DNA of 64,000 nucleotides from CAJQPP01 sp041747075 (lineage in GTDB: Bacteria > Planctomycetota > Planctomycetia > Pirellulales > Pirellulaceae): the NCBI GenBank assembly GCA_041747075.1, contig JBGTFW010000169.1:1-64000 (forward strand). The letters are read 5' to 3'. Below, one piece after another: positions 8,497 to 17,915 of this stretch (within the stretch, counting starts at the first letter, position 1; every line of letters begins with the position of its first letter). The notes beneath the pieces were generated by a model that saw nothing but the letters and a program-made list of their open reading frames with translations, ran no database searches and was not told where the DNA came from. A program made the translations under genes and the position numbers.

Positions 8497-9774
8497 ATGA
8501 ATGAGGGCAAATCCGAAGTGGGGGGTGAACCGTCAATTCCCCGGACATTTGTTCGCGTTGTCGCATTGGCGGCGGCTTTTGCGTTGCCTGTGTGGCCGCT
8601 CACCGCGGTTCAGCAAGATCAGCCTCGTGAACAAACGAACGTGGGGGAGGAAAACGAGAACGTGGTCGAGGTTCCGCCGCTTGCGGAACTGCTGAAAACA
8701 CTTGAAAGGGGCAGCACATGGGAAAGGGAAGCCGCGGCCGCCTGGCTGGTCGAATACCCGGAACAGGTCGACGAATTCGCGGCACCCCTCGCGCGTTTTT
8801 TCCTCGAATTCGACGAGGCACTTAATCGAGTCGCCGACAAGGTCTTTGCGTATTACGGTGAGCGCGCAGTCGCCGCCATCGAACCGTTGTTTCATCCCGA
8901 AGCCCAGGAGGCTCTTGCCGACAATGAATCGTGGCGAATGGCGTGCGCGATGATCAGGGCGATCGGAGACCCGGCGCGCGGGGATTACGAATCGCGACTG
9001 GTTGACATTCTCAGGGAATCCAGGGACTGGCGAGTTCGTGTGCCCGCGATTTACGCGCTCACCGGGTTCAGCGGCGGCTCGCCCGATGCGATCGAATCAA
9101 TTGTCATCGACCTGCAACATGAGAATTTCAACGTCAATAACTTCGCCGCCAAACTCGTCATCGCGAGCGGCCCGGCGGCGAGGACCGCGGTTCCAGAGCT
9201 GAGGCGTTTGTTGACCGAAGGCGGAATTTCCCAACGGTCTCACGCCGCATGGGCGCTGGGGGCAATCGGACCCGTCGAGGACTTTGATCCATTGCCCGCA
9301 CTGGCGCCGATGCTCGACGCCGTTACGATCGTCGAGCGGGAGCGGGCCCTGTTGGGGATCGGTCTCATGGGACGTCATGCCCAGTCGCTGGAACCGAAAA
9401 TTCGTGACTTGATGGCCAGTCGTTCCAACCTCGACGCCGCCGCCGCGTACGTGGTCTGGCAAATGACCGGCGACACGGAAACCACTGTCCCACGCCTCGC
9501 GGAACTTGCCCGGACGCCTGAACTGGAATTCGCGGCCGTGGAATACCTGCAGAAAATGGGGTCGGCGGCGAAAGACGCAACGGCCTGCCTGCTTGAACGG
9601 TCCCGGTCCGGGGATTTTTCGTTGCGAGCCAGCGCCGTCGAAACCCTTGCCGCGGTTCAGACCGGAAATGTCGACGTTGCAAATCGCCTGGACGAACTGG
9701 AATCGGACCCGCATCCGCTCGTGCGCCTTGCCGTGCGCCGGGCGCGACAGCGTGAACAAGCCGATTCTCAATAG
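8497..9774 (+). CDS. Exported HEAT-repeat protein
   Basis: From ATG 8497, preceded by GAAAGGAA 8 bases upstream, the product has 425 residues. A frame start (TTG) at 8443 is less convincing. Residues about 20-40 form a hydrophobic signal or anchor (VALAAAFALPVWPLTAV). The rest is built of helical repeats with phrases such as VPAIYALTGF, AVPELRRLLTEGG, SHAAWALGAIG and PRLAELART, characteristic of HEAT or PBS-lyase-like repeats. These act as protein-binding scaffolds; partner unknown. The next gene is about 160 bases downstream on the same strand. Confidence 0.75.
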   Translation: MNEGKSEVGGEPSIPRTFVRVVALAAAFALPVWPLTAVQQDQPREQTNVGEENENVVEVPPLAELLKTLERGSTWEREAAAAWLVEYPEQVDEFAAPLARFFLEFDEALNRVADKVFAYYGERAVAAIEPLFHPEAQEALADNESWRMACAMIRAIGDPARGDYESRLVDILRESRDWRVRVPAIYALTGFSGGSPDAIESIVIDLQHENFNVNNFAAKLVIASGPAARTAVPELRRLLTEGGISQRSHAAWALGAIGPVEDFDPLPALAPMLDAVTIVERERALLGIGLMGRHAQSLEPKIRDLMASRSNLDAAAAYVVWQMTGDTETTVPRLAELARTPELEFAAVEYLQKMGSAAKDATACLLERSRSGDFSLRASAVETLAAVQTGNVDVANRLDELESDPHPLVRLAVRRARQREQADSQ

Positions 9775-9937
9775 AGTGCCTGACAAGGTGCGTGTCGCGG
9801 TGCGGCCTCGATTCGCGAGAATTTGGTCGCTCGCGATATTACCGGGTCGGCGGACTTTTGCCCTCCCCACGACCCCTCAGAATGGTAAAATACAATTCCC
9901 GGCCCGACGGCCATCCTCATTCCCACGGGAGGTTCCC

Positions 9938-10861
9938 ATGCGCGCAATTCCGCTGTTTACGATTGCTCTCTCAATGGTGTTTCTGGTTGGAGGAAATGCG
10001 ATTGCGCAATTGCCCGACCCTTCCGAAAAGCTCGCGGAAACCCAGACGATGATTGACGAGGAAGTGGCACAAATTGAAGTGTTGCAAGTACGCCTTGAGA
10101 AAGCAATTGACGAGGGACGAAACGAACAGGCTGAGTCGCTCAGGGACCAAATCCGCGACGCATGGGATCGCATTGAGCGACTCAAGGACCTCCGCGACTA
10201 TTTTGAACGACTTGAGCAGCAACCGAAACCGGGACGAAGCCCGGGGCCGCCCGACCGCGATCGCGGTTTCGGCAAGGACGCGTCGTCAACGGATGGTGAG
10301 CGAGCTACCAATGCGATGCTGGACGACGGAGATGGGCCAGTTTCACCCGGCGATGTCGATCGGCCCGAATCGCCCCCGCGGCGACCCGAGCGAGCCGGAA
10401 CGCCCGGGGAAAGGCCGCGCGGCCGAGCTCCCGAAAATGCTCGGCCCCCACGCCCGAAGCGCGCGACGCCTGGCGATCATCGCGATCGTCCCGGTTTGGA
10501 CGAGTCCGAACAGGACATTGCTATCCGCGTAATCATGGAACGGATCGAGGAATTGAAGAAATGGCACGTTGAACTCATCGAGGCCGGCGAACTGGACATG
10601 GCGGCGGGCGTTATGGAATTGATCAGTCAGGAGAAAAAACGACTGGTTGAGGCGAAGCGCCCAGTCGAGCGGGCCAAACCTTCCGCTCCCGCCGGAGAAA
10701 CTCGCCGCCCAAGACCACCGCGCGATGATTCCGCCAACGATTCAACGGACGAAAAGGACCTTCGGGAGCTCGTCGAGTCAATGCAGGAAGAACTTGAGCG
10801 ACTTCGCGAGGAATTGCGGCACCTCAAGGAACAAGACAACGGAAAGGGTTATTCCCGGTAA
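9938..10861 (+). CDS. Exported coiled-coil protein, proline/arginine-rich middle
   Basis: The ATG at 9938 follows GGGAGG by 5 bases; the open frame extends upstream but lacks a better start. The 307-residue product has a signal peptide (LFTIALSMVFLVGGNAIAQ). Next come a coiled coil (about residues 28-90, rich in E, Q, R and L), a low-complexity Pro/Arg/Glu stretch (about 95-180), a second helical part and a C-terminal coiled coil (LVESMQEELERLREELRHL). No enzymatic motif is seen. It may be a structural or binding protein of the cell envelope. Confidence 0.6.
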   Translation: MRAIPLFTIALSMVFLVGGNAIAQLPDPSEKLAETQTMIDEEVAQIEVLQVRLEKAIDEGRNEQAESLRDQIRDAWDRIERLKDLRDYFERLEQQPKPGRSPGPPDRDRGFGKDASSTDGERATNAMLDDGDGPVSPGDVDRPESPPRRPERAGTPGERPRGRAPENARPPRPKRATPGDHRDRPGLDESEQDIAIRVIMERIEELKKWHVELIEAGELDMAAGVMELISQEKKRLVEAKRPVERAKPSAPAGETRRPRPPRDDSANDSTDEKDLRELVESMQEELERLREELRHLKEQDNGKGYSR

Positions 10862-10889
10862 TAACGCTGGAACGGCCCGCATGCCCGTA

Positions 10890-12395
10890 TCAGCCCGAGT
10901 TATCAAGTACGCCGTACAACAGGCCGGCGATGCATGCCGTCATGCAGGCGGCCAGCATTCCACCCAGCATTGCGCGAAAACCCAGCCGCGCAAGATCACC
11001 GCGCCGTTCAGGTGCCAGGGGTCCGATCCCGCCAATCTGGATTCCGATTGCCCCGAAGTTCGAGAAACCGCAGAGGGCGTACGTCAAGATCACGCGCGTT
11101 CGATCGGTAATTCCCTCCCCCGATGCCAGGTCGCTGATCGGCACTTCTTTCATGTCGAGATACGCGACGAATTCGTTGACCACCATTTTCGTTCCGAGCA
11201 GGTTTCCCGCCGCCGAGCAGTCGTGGGTCGCGATTCCCATGACCCAAGCGAGTGGCCAGAAGACCCAGCCAAAAATCCTCCCAAGCGTCAGTTCGACTCC
11301 AAACAGTCCACCGGCGCATTGCAGGAGAATGTTCACGAACTCAATGAGGGCGAGAAAGGCGATGAGCATCGCGGCGATGTTAATCGCCAGCTTCATTCCC
11401 TCGCTCGCGCCGATGGCCGCCGCTTCGATCAGGTTGGTCGCGCGTCGTGACTCGTTCCCCTCGACGTTTTCTACTGGAACCGGGGTTTCCGTTTCAGGCA
11501 GCAGAATCTTTGCAATGACGAGCGCAGCCGGGGCCGAAATGAGCGAAGCGGTCAGCAGATGTCCGGCGCTGATGCCCTGGACCGCGAAGATCGCCATCAA
11601 ACTGCCGCTGATCGTCGCGAAACCGCCGACCATCAAGGCATTCAGTTCGCTCCTGGTCATTCGCGCGATGTAGGGGCGCACGACGAGGGGTGCCTCGGTA
11701 TGTCCCACAAAGACATTTGCCGCCGCCGCGAGACTTTCCACCGCCGTCGTCCGGAGAGTCTTTTGCATCAGCCACGCCATTCCCCGCACGACCCAGTGCA
11801 TCAACCCAATGTGATAAAAAACACTCATCAGGGCGGCGAAAAAAATGACCGTCGGCAGAATTCCGAACGCAAACGTCCCGAGAACGCCCATCGGGTCGCG
11901 CGCCGGAGGGTGGGCAAGGAACATGAACGACGCGCCCTCCTCCACGCTTCGCTGTATAAGCCCGAAAAAGCCCTCGACCCAGCTAAATACTATCCCATGG
12001 GGATAACGGGGCACGTCGATTCCGTTTGGGAATTCGCTGAAACGGCGGGTCAGCTCCTCTGGAAAATTCGCGTCCAGTTCACCATCGGTCGTCGCTTCGT
12101 CAATTAATGACTGGAGCGAGAGGAGGGGCGCGGCCCGATCGTCCGCCGGTATTTTCACCCCTGCGGCGGCGACTTCGCCGTTTTTGACCGCCGCAAGCAA
12201 CGACTCGGCGGAACGAAACGTTTGAGGAAAGGTCCACGTTCGGGAATTGAAGAATATCGCGGCCAGCACCAGTTGCAGCGCGATTCCCAGCCCGACCAGT
12301 CGCCAGTCCACGCGACGCCGGTGGGAACTCATCAGCCACGCCAGGATTACCATCACCGCGATGCCAAACAGACTGATCAGATTCAGGTGTGACAT
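10890..12395 (-). CDS. nupC: Concentrative nucleoside transporter, NupC/CNT family
   Basis: A Na+- or H+-coupled nucleoside symporter of the inner membrane. The conserved pieces are GHTEAPLVVRPYIARMTRSEL, the pore region ATHDCSAAGNLLGTKMVVNEF, and GFSNFGAIGIQIGGIGPLAPERR near the C-terminus. ATG 12395 gives a typical start (MSHLNLISLFGIA); the frame stays open to 12464 without a better start. About 500 residues is longer than E. coli NupC (about 400). The extra length is a polar insert of about 90 residues between the second and third helices (about residues 60-150). Specificity (purine or pyrimidine) cannot be read from the sequence. Confidence 0.9.
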   Translation of the reverse strand: MSHLNLISLFGIAVMVILAWLMSSHRRRVDWRLVGLGIALQLVLAAIFFNSRTWTFPQTFRSAESLLAAVKNGEVAAAGVKIPADDRAAPLLSLQSLIDEATTDGELDANFPEELTRRFSEFPNGIDVPRYPHGIVFSWVEGFFGLIQRSVEEGASFMFLAHPPARDPMGVLGTFAFGILPTVIFFAALMSVFYHIGLMHWVVRGMAWLMQKTLRTTAVESLAAAANVFVGHTEAPLVVRPYIARMTRSELNALMVGGFATISGSLMAIFAVQGISAGHLLTASLISAPAALVIAKILLPETETPVPVENVEGNESRRATNLIEAAAIGASEGMKLAINIAAMLIAFLALIEFVNILLQCAGGLFGVELTLGRIFGWVFWPLAWVMGIATHDCSAAGNLLGTKMVVNEFVAYLDMKEVPISDLASGEGITDRTRVILTYALCGFSNFGAIGIQIGGIGPLAPERRGDLARLGFRAMLGGMLAACMTACIAGLLYGVLDNSG

Positions 12396-12463
12396 GAAAG
12401 GTAACCGATCACGCGGTTTGAATTGGAAGGATTGGGTACGGTCCGACGACGGATAGTAAAGCA

Positions 12464-12540
12464 CTCGTACTCGTCAACGAAGCGGTATTCGTACTCGTAC
12501 TCGTTCGAGGGTTTTCGAGTACGAGTACGAGACCTATCGC
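12464..12540. repeat. CGTACT/CGAGTA hexamer inverted repeat
   Basis: CGTACTCGTACTCG (12490-12503) pairs perfectly with CGAGTACGAGTACG (12516-12529) across a 12-base loop. The left arm is preceded by CGAAGCGGTATTCG. That 14-mer recurs at 49945-49958 in front of another hexamer array. It fills the gap between nupC and trxB. Confidence 0.8.
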
Positions 12541-12555
12541 GAGCGAGTGAATTCA

Positions 12556-13632
12556 CTACAAACCATGTTCCGCCAGAAAGCGCTCGGCGTCGAGAGCGGC
12601 CATGCAGCCGGTGCCCGCCGAGGTAATCGCCTGACGATAGTAGTCGTCGGCAACGTCCCCCGCGGCGAATACACCCTCGCGGCTCGTGTTGGTACGAAAC
12701 ATTTTTGTCCAGCGGATATACCCCTTGTCGTTCATTTCGAGCTGACCCTTGAGGAAAGCCGTGTTGGGGGTGTGGCCGATGGCTACAAACATTCCGCCCG
12801 CGTCCAGTACCAGATCGGGTTCGCCGACGGTGCTCGCCAGTCGCAGCCCGGTGACGCGCTTTGCATCACCCATCACTTCAGTCACTTCGCGATTCCACAT
12901 CATTTTGATCTTCGGATGACTGAGCGCGCGGTCCTGCATGATCTTTGACGCGCGCAACTGATCCCTTCGGTGAACGATGTGGATCGTTTGCGCGTCCTTG
13001 AGATTGGCCAGGTAGGTCGCTTCCTCGACCGCCGAGTCTCCACCGCCAATGACGGCCAGCGGCTGGGCGCGATAGATCGGCAGCGCTCCGTCGCACACGG
13101 CGCACGCACTAACGCCCTTGTTCTTGTAATTCTCTTCCGAGGGCAATCCGAGATAATTAGCCCTCGCTCCGGTTGCAATAATGACTGTAAGCGCCTCGAC
13201 CGGGTCCCCGTTCGCGGGAATCACCCGCATCGGACGCGAATCAAATTCGACGGTGACAATATCGTCCTCGACAACCCGCGTTTCGAAATTAATGGCTTGC
13301 TGCTTCATAAGCTCCATCAATTCGACACCCTGGACGGCGTAGTGCGGCAATCCGTTGCGCTGGTGATCGGGGGCGGGTGGCAGATTCCAGTGCCGATCCT
13401 CGTCGACCGCCGTCTCGACGAACGCGCGAACATTTCCAAAGGGAAAGCCGGGATAGTTCTCGACTTCGGTCGTCCACGCCAGTTGGCCGAGCGGGATCAT
13501 TTCGGGTTTCGCGGTCCCCTCAAAGAGCAGCGGATTGAGACTTGCCCGCGCCGCGTAAATGGCCGCCGCCCAGCCCGCCGGCCCACTTCCGATGATGACC
13601 ACTTTTTCCGGCACGGACGACACCCCCGCCAA
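12556..13632 (-). CDS. trxB: Thioredoxin reductase
   Basis: An FAD/NADPH-dependent flavoprotein that reduces thioredoxin in the cytoplasm. It has the N-terminal FAD fold (GSGPAGWAAAIYAAR), the redox-active disulphide CAVC followed by DGALPIYR (near residue 170), the NADPH fold (AVIGGGDSAVEEATYL) and the C-terminal FAD motif FAAGDVADDYYRQAITSAG. Length is about 350 residues, slightly above the usual 310-330, with an insert near residues 75-100 (HWNLPPAPDH region). The frame opens with TTG at 13632; GTG codons at 13623 or 13614 are equally possible starts. It is divergent from cstA. Confidence 0.93.
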   Translation of the reverse strand: MAGVSSVPEKVVIIGSGPAGWAAAIYAARASLNPLLFEGTAKPEMIPLGQLAWTTEVENYPGFPFGNVRAFVETAVDEDRHWNLPPAPDHQRNGLPHYAVQGVELMELMKQQAINFETRVVEDDIVTVEFDSRPMRVIPANGDPVEALTVIIATGARANYLGLPSEENYKNKGVSACAVCDGALPIYRAQPLAVIGGGDSAVEEATYLANLKDAQTIHIVHRRDQLRASKIMQDRALSHPKIKMMWNREVTEVMGDAKRVTGLRLASTVGEPDLVLDAGGMFVAIGHTPNTAFLKGQLEMNDKGYIRWTKMFRTNTSREGVFAAGDVADDYYRQAITSAGTGCMAALDAERFLAEHGL

Positions 13633-13745
13633 TCAGTACATGAACCGCGCAAAGACGAATCGCCCATTATAGGCATCCTCGCGATGTGACAACCCAACCC
13701 GTCGGTCAGTAGTTTGCAGTCGCGAGGCGGTCTAGAATCACGATT

Positions 13746-15599
13746 ATGACTCCCTTGCTAATAGCCATTGGCTCTCTCGCCCTGTTCCTCATCGCCTACC
13801 ACACGTATGGCAAGTGGCTTGGCCGGAGGATTTTCGAACTCGACCCGAACGCTCCGGTTCCCAGCATCGAACTGCAAGACGACCGGGACTTTGTGCCCAC
13901 AAAAAAGTCCATTGTATTCGGCCACCATTTCACCAGCATTGCGGGAACCGGGCCGATTGTCGGTCCGGCGATCGCCATCATGTGGGGGTGGGTCCCCGCC
14001 TTATTGTGGGTTTTGGCGGGAAGCATACTGATCGGTGCGGTACATGATTTCGGCGCACTTGTCGTGAGTTTGCGGAATCGTGGGCAGACGATTGGCGAAG
14101 TCGCCGGGCGGTTGATTCATCCGCGCGTGCGGTTGCTCTTTTTGTTGATCCTCTTGTTTTCGCTGTGGATCGTATTGGCCATTTTCGGACTCGTGATCGC
14201 TCAGGTTTTCAAGCTCTTTCCCGCGGCGATCCTGCCGGTCTTTCTGCAGATTCCCATCGCCGTCGTGATCGGACTCTGGTTGCATCGCAAGGGTGCCAGT
14301 CTGCTCGTCCCGTCCATCATCGCGCTCGCGGCAATGTACGCGACGGTCTGGCTCGGAGCGGGAGGCGGCGGCTGGCTGGGCGAACGGGTCACGGAACTCA
14401 ACCAGATGATGGCCGGCTGGTCGATTGCGACATGGACAGCGATCCTGCTTGCGTATTGTTTCGTCGCAAGTGTTCTGCCGGTCTGGACACTCTTGCAACC
14501 GCGCGACTACATCAACAGTCTGCAACTGATTTCGAGCCTTATGCTGATCGTGGCGGGGATCGCCGCCGCGGGCCTTTTTGGAGTCGGCGGCCAGCCGCTT
14601 GAAATGGTCGCGCCGCCGGTGGAATGGAGCCCCGTCAATGCGCCCCCGATGTTTCCCGTCCTCTTTATCACAATCGCTTGCGGGGCAATCAGCGGATTTC
14701 ATTGCCTGGTCAGCAGCGGCACGACAAGCAAGCAATTGAAATGCGAAAGCGACGCCACGTTCGTCGCCTACGGGTCGATGCTCACCGAGGGGTTTCTCGC
14801 CGTGATCGTGATTCTTGCCGTGGGAGCCGGAATCGGACTGGGATGGCACACTCACTATGAAGCAACCGGGTCTGCCCTGTGGACGGAAATCTATGGCGAT
14901 TGGGCGCGGGCCGATGCGGGTCTGGGTGTCAAGGTCGGTGCGTTCGTCGCCGGGGCGGCCAATTTTCTTGTGGCACTGGGCCTTGCCCCCGGCATCGCGG
15001 TCGCGCTGATGGGTGTGCTTGTCGCCTCGTTCGCCGGGACGACGCTCGACACTGCCACGCGACTGCAACGATACGTGATTCAGGAACTGGGCGGACAGGT
15101 CCCGGACCGGTTGCCCTCCCTTCGCGCGGCGGTTTCCCCGTTAACCAACAAATTCGTGGCGACGGGCGTCGCGGTCGTCACGGCGTTTGCCCTCGCGATG
15201 ATGCCTCGGGGAGACGCGGCGTGGACGTGGAGTTCAGCGGGGACGGGTGCCATCGTCTTGTGGCCCATGTTCGGAGCGACCAACCAGTTGCTGGCAGGAC
15301 TGGCATTTATGGTCGTTTGTTTCTGGCTCTGGCGGCGCAACAAGCCGATCTGGTTCGCGGCGATCCCGGCTGTCTTTATGCTCGGTATGCCGGTTTGGGC
15401 GATGGTCATTCAGGTCGGTGGATGGTGGCAGGCGGGGAATTACTTACTGGTGTTGATCGCCGTAGTAACGATTTTCCTGCAAGTCTGGATGGTGATCGAG
15501 GCAGCGCTCGTATGGCCGCGGGTAAAGGGCGTTCTTGAGGAAGCATTGCCGAGGCTCAGGTCGCTCGGGCCGGTCGCCGACGGGGGGAGGAGTTGCTGA
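13746..15599 (+). CDS. cstA: Carbon starvation protein CstA-family transporter
   Basis: A 617-residue protein with more than a dozen hydrophobic helices. It has the conserved family features: a start of AYHTYGKWL, then FGHHFTSIAGTGPIVGPAIA, and a central FHCLVSSGTTSKQL. CstA and its relative BtsT take up peptides or pyruvate; here only the family can be stated. The ATG at 13746 begins right at the first hydrophobic helix. The gene is divergent from trxB, so the 113 bases between them hold both promoters. Confidence 0.9.
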   Translation: MTPLLIAIGSLALFLIAYHTYGKWLGRRIFELDPNAPVPSIELQDDRDFVPTKKSIVFGHHFTSIAGTGPIVGPAIAIMWGWVPALLWVLAGSILIGAVHDFGALVVSLRNRGQTIGEVAGRLIHPRVRLLFLLILLFSLWIVLAIFGLVIAQVFKLFPAAILPVFLQIPIAVVIGLWLHRKGASLLVPSIIALAAMYATVWLGAGGGGWLGERVTELNQMMAGWSIATWTAILLAYCFVASVLPVWTLLQPRDYINSLQLISSLMLIVAGIAAAGLFGVGGQPLEMVAPPVEWSPVNAPPMFPVLFITIACGAISGFHCLVSSGTTSKQLKCESDATFVAYGSMLTEGFLAVIVILAVGAGIGLGWHTHYEATGSALWTEIYGDWARADAGLGVKVGAFVAGAANFLVALGLAPGIAVALMGVLVASFAGTTLDTATRLQRYVIQELGGQVPDRLPSLRAAVSPLTNKFVATGVAVVTAFALAMMPRGDAAWTWSSAGTGAIVLWPMFGATNQLLAGLAFMVVCFWLWRRNKPIWFAAIPAVFMLGMPVWAMVIQVGGWWQAGNYLLVLIAVVTIFLQVWMVIEAALVWPRVKGVLEEALPRLRSLGPVADGGRSC

Positions 15600-15629
15600 T
15601 TCTCCCGATCGATCCACGCTCAAACGGGA

Positions 15630-15662
15630 GCGAGTGAACGAATGACAGGGAGGTTCACTCGC
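15630..15662 (+). terminator. Possible terminator hairpin after cstA
   Basis: GCGAGTGAAC (15630-15639) pairs perfectly with GTTCACTCGC (15653-15662) over a 13-base loop, 30 bases after the cstA stop. There is no U-run after it, so Rho-independent action is doubtful. The arm GCGAGTGAAC also occurs in the repeats at 40413-40478, so it may be a repeat rather than a terminator. Confidence 0.4.
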
Positions 15663-15783
15663 TTATCCGGCTTGAATTGAATACGATGGTTTCCGGCCAT
15701 CCCCCCCCAGGCGAATGTCCGCCCGTTGAAGTCGACGGGATTTTTCCTTTTTCTTGTGATTACACCAAACGCATCGGCTGCGC

Positions 15784-17166
15784 GTGCCAACGACCTACCA
15801 GAACCCGCCGGCGACCACCGATTTCAAGGGCCGTTACGCCTTTGTCTCGCTCGGCTGCCCAAAAAACACCGTCGATAGCGAGCGGATGATGGGCTTGTTG
15901 CGCCTCGATGGTTATCAACTGGTGCGCGACCCGGCGGAAAGCGATTTCGTCATTGTCAATACGTGCGGCTTTATCGAAGCGGCGCGGCGCGAATCATTCT
16001 CCGCGATCGACGAGATGCTGGAACTCAAACGCGCCGGCCGGACGCGCGGCGTTATCGTCGCGGGCTGTCTCGCCGAGCGGCAGCGCGAACAAATGCTCGT
16101 CGATCGCCCTGACATTGATTCGCTCGTCGGTGTCTTTAGTCGCGAACACATCACCTCGATCGCCGACCGGCTGATGGGAGACCAGACCGAACAGCGAACG
16201 CTCTTTCAACCCGCTCCGATCCGTGCTCTTCCTGACGATGGACGCCTGAGAATCACCCCGCGGCATTTCGCCTATTTGAAAATCTCCGAAGGCTGTGACC
16301 GGCTCTGTACCTTTTGCGCGATTCCGAAAATGCGCGGCAAGCACGCGACCAAACCGATGGAACGCGTCCTTGACGAAGCCCGTGAACTTGCCGAATCCGG
16401 CGTACGCGAGCTGATCATCGTCGCCCAGGATACGACGTACTACGGAATGGACCTGTACGGTGAACCGAGACTGGCGGACCTGCTCGAGAAGCTGGATGAA
16501 GTCGACGGGCTGAAGTGGATTCGGCTCATGTACTTTTATCCCATGTACATCGATGACCGGCTGATCCGGACGATTTCCGAATCGCGGCGAATCGTTCCGT
16601 ACATTGACATGCCGCTTCAGCATATCAATGACGTGATGCTTCGGCGGATGAGCCGTCGGGTCAATCGGGCCGGGACGGAGGAAATTATCTCGCGGCTCCG
16701 TGAAGGGATTCCGGGTCTGTCCCTGCGGACGACCCTCATCTCCGGTTTCCCCGGCGAAACCGAATCGCATTTCGAAGAGCTGTGCGAGTTTGTCGCGCAA
16801 CAGCGCTTTGAGCGTCTCGGTGTTTTCACCTATTCGTTCGAGCCGGATACGCCTTCCGCGAAATTGCCTGAACACATCGATGACGCGACGATGCAACGTC
16901 GTCGCGACCAGTTGATGGAGATTCAGCGAGCGATCATGATCGAGCGGAACCAGTCGTTGCAAGGCAAAGTGCTGTCGTGCATGATCGACGCGCGCGTTCC
17001 CGGAGAGCGACACGCCTGGATCGCGCGAAGCCAGGCCGACGCTCCCGACGTCGATGCTCTTGTATTCGTCACGGAGACCGAAACGCCGCTTGAACCGGGC
17101 CGGATCGTCGATTGCGAAGTCGTCGCGGAAAAAGGATACGATTTGGTGGCCGCGGCGCTGGAATAG
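15784..17166 (+). CDS. rimO: Ribosomal protein S12 (Asp) methylthiotransferase RimO
   Basis: A radical-SAM enzyme that adds a methylthio group to the conserved aspartate of ribosomal protein S12. The N-terminal UPF0004 domain has FVSLGCPKNTVDSE and NTCGFIEAARRES with its cluster cysteines. The radical-SAM core has the CxxxCxxC motif in GCDRLCTFCAIPKMRG. The C-terminal TRAM domain starts near residue 395. SLGCPKNTVDSE and KMRGKHA are typical of RimO rather than MiaB. A GTG at 15784 is the best start visible. pgsA follows after 15 bases, so the two are probably co-transcribed. Confidence 0.93.
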   Translation: MPTTYQNPPATTDFKGRYAFVSLGCPKNTVDSERMMGLLRLDGYQLVRDPAESDFVIVNTCGFIEAARRESFSAIDEMLELKRAGRTRGVIVAGCLAERQREQMLVDRPDIDSLVGVFSREHITSIADRLMGDQTEQRTLFQPAPIRALPDDGRLRITPRHFAYLKISEGCDRLCTFCAIPKMRGKHATKPMERVLDEARELAESGVRELIIVAQDTTYYGMDLYGEPRLADLLEKLDEVDGLKWIRLMYFYPMYIDDRLIRTISESRRIVPYIDMPLQHINDVMLRRMSRRVNRAGTEEIISRLREGIPGLSLRTTLISGFPGETESHFEELCEFVAQQRFERLGVFTYSFEPDTPSAKLPEHIDDATMQRRRDQLMEIQRAIMIERNQSLQGKVLSCMIDARVPGERHAWIARSQADAPDVDALVFVTETETPLEPGRIVDCEVVAEKGYDLVAAALE

Positions 17167-17181
17167 TCCACTGATTCCCGA

Positions 17182-17793
17182 ATGAACACCGCGACGAAGT
17201 CGGAAAATTCGACGGTTTGGAACGTCCCGAACCGACTTTCCCTTGCACGGCTTGCGCTGTCGGTGCTCGTCTTTGTGTTCATGGTGTCGCAATGGTACTC
17301 GGCCGCCCTCGTCGTGTTTGTCGCCGCGGCGGGAACCGACTGGATCGACGGCTGGTGGGCGCGGCGTTACGACCAAACGACCAAACTGGGACGAATGCTC
17401 GATCCGTTTTGCGACAAGGTTCTCGTTTGCGGCACGTTCATACTGCTGGCGGTGGCGATGCATGATTTCCCGTGGTATGCGTCGGTCGCGGGCTGGATGG
17501 CGGTCGTTGTCGTGGCGCGCGAGATGCTCGTGACGGCGATCCGCGGTTTTATCGAGCAGGCAGGGGGAGATTTTTCCGCGAAGTTGGCCGGCAAACTGAA
17601 AATGTGGTTCCAGTGCATTGCCGCCGGTGCGGGATTAATGGCGCTCGCATGGCAAGGCGACTCGCAATCGGCGAGCGATCCATTAGCCGTGCTCCCCGGC
17701 TGGTTGTCCGTGACGCTGGGGGTGTCCGTCTGGCTGGCGGTCGTTTCGACCGTATGGTCGGGGTGGCAATACGTCGTGGCGGCGACGCGATGA
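17182..17793 (+). CDS. pgsA: CDP-diacylglycerol--glycerol-3-phosphate 3-phosphatidyltransferase
   Basis: A membrane enzyme making phosphatidylglycerol phosphate from CDP-diacylglycerol, the committed step to PG and cardiolipin. It shows the CDP-alcohol phosphotransferase signature D-x2-D-G-x2-A-R-x8-G-x3-D-x3-D, in the stretch from DWIDGWWARR to LGRMLDPFCDK (about residues 53-76). The N-terminal NVPNRLSLARL is also typical of PgsA. About five hydrophobic helices; 203 residues, normal size. Located 15 bases after rimO. Confidence 0.9.
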   Translation: MNTATKSENSTVWNVPNRLSLARLALSVLVFVFMVSQWYSAALVVFVAAAGTDWIDGWWARRYDQTTKLGRMLDPFCDKVLVCGTFILLAVAMHDFPWYASVAGWMAVVVVAREMLVTAIRGFIEQAGGDFSAKLAGKLKMWFQCIAAGAGLMALAWQGDSQSASDPLAVLPGWLSVTLGVSVWLAVVSTVWSGWQYVVAATR

Positions 17794-17845
17794 TCGACCT
17801 CGGGTCGAGACCGGGGCACGTTGCGACGATGACGTAGCCTTTCCG

Positions 17846-17867
17846 GCGAACTGGCAGTTCGCGCTAC
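17846..17867 (-). repeat. GTAGC-box palindrome copy
   Basis: On the minus strand: GTAGC, GCGAAC, TGCCA, GTTCGC. Compared with the 2251 copies, the outer stem pair is G-C instead of A-T, so the stem still pairs. A further small hairpin (CGCTGC-AA-CGCAGCG form) follows just before the CPBP gene. Confidence 0.75.
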
Positions 17868-17915
17868 AATACGAATTTTTCGCTGCAACGCAGCGGTACA
17901 ACGTCGTAACAACAG

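Noticed and set aside
14001..15068. 355-residue antisense frame in cstA
   Set aside because: Low-complexity polar protein lying entirely across a clear membrane transporter.
15994..17463. 489-residue antisense frame across rimO and pgsA
   Set aside because: Both sense genes have complete catalytic motifs; the antisense frame spans two genes.
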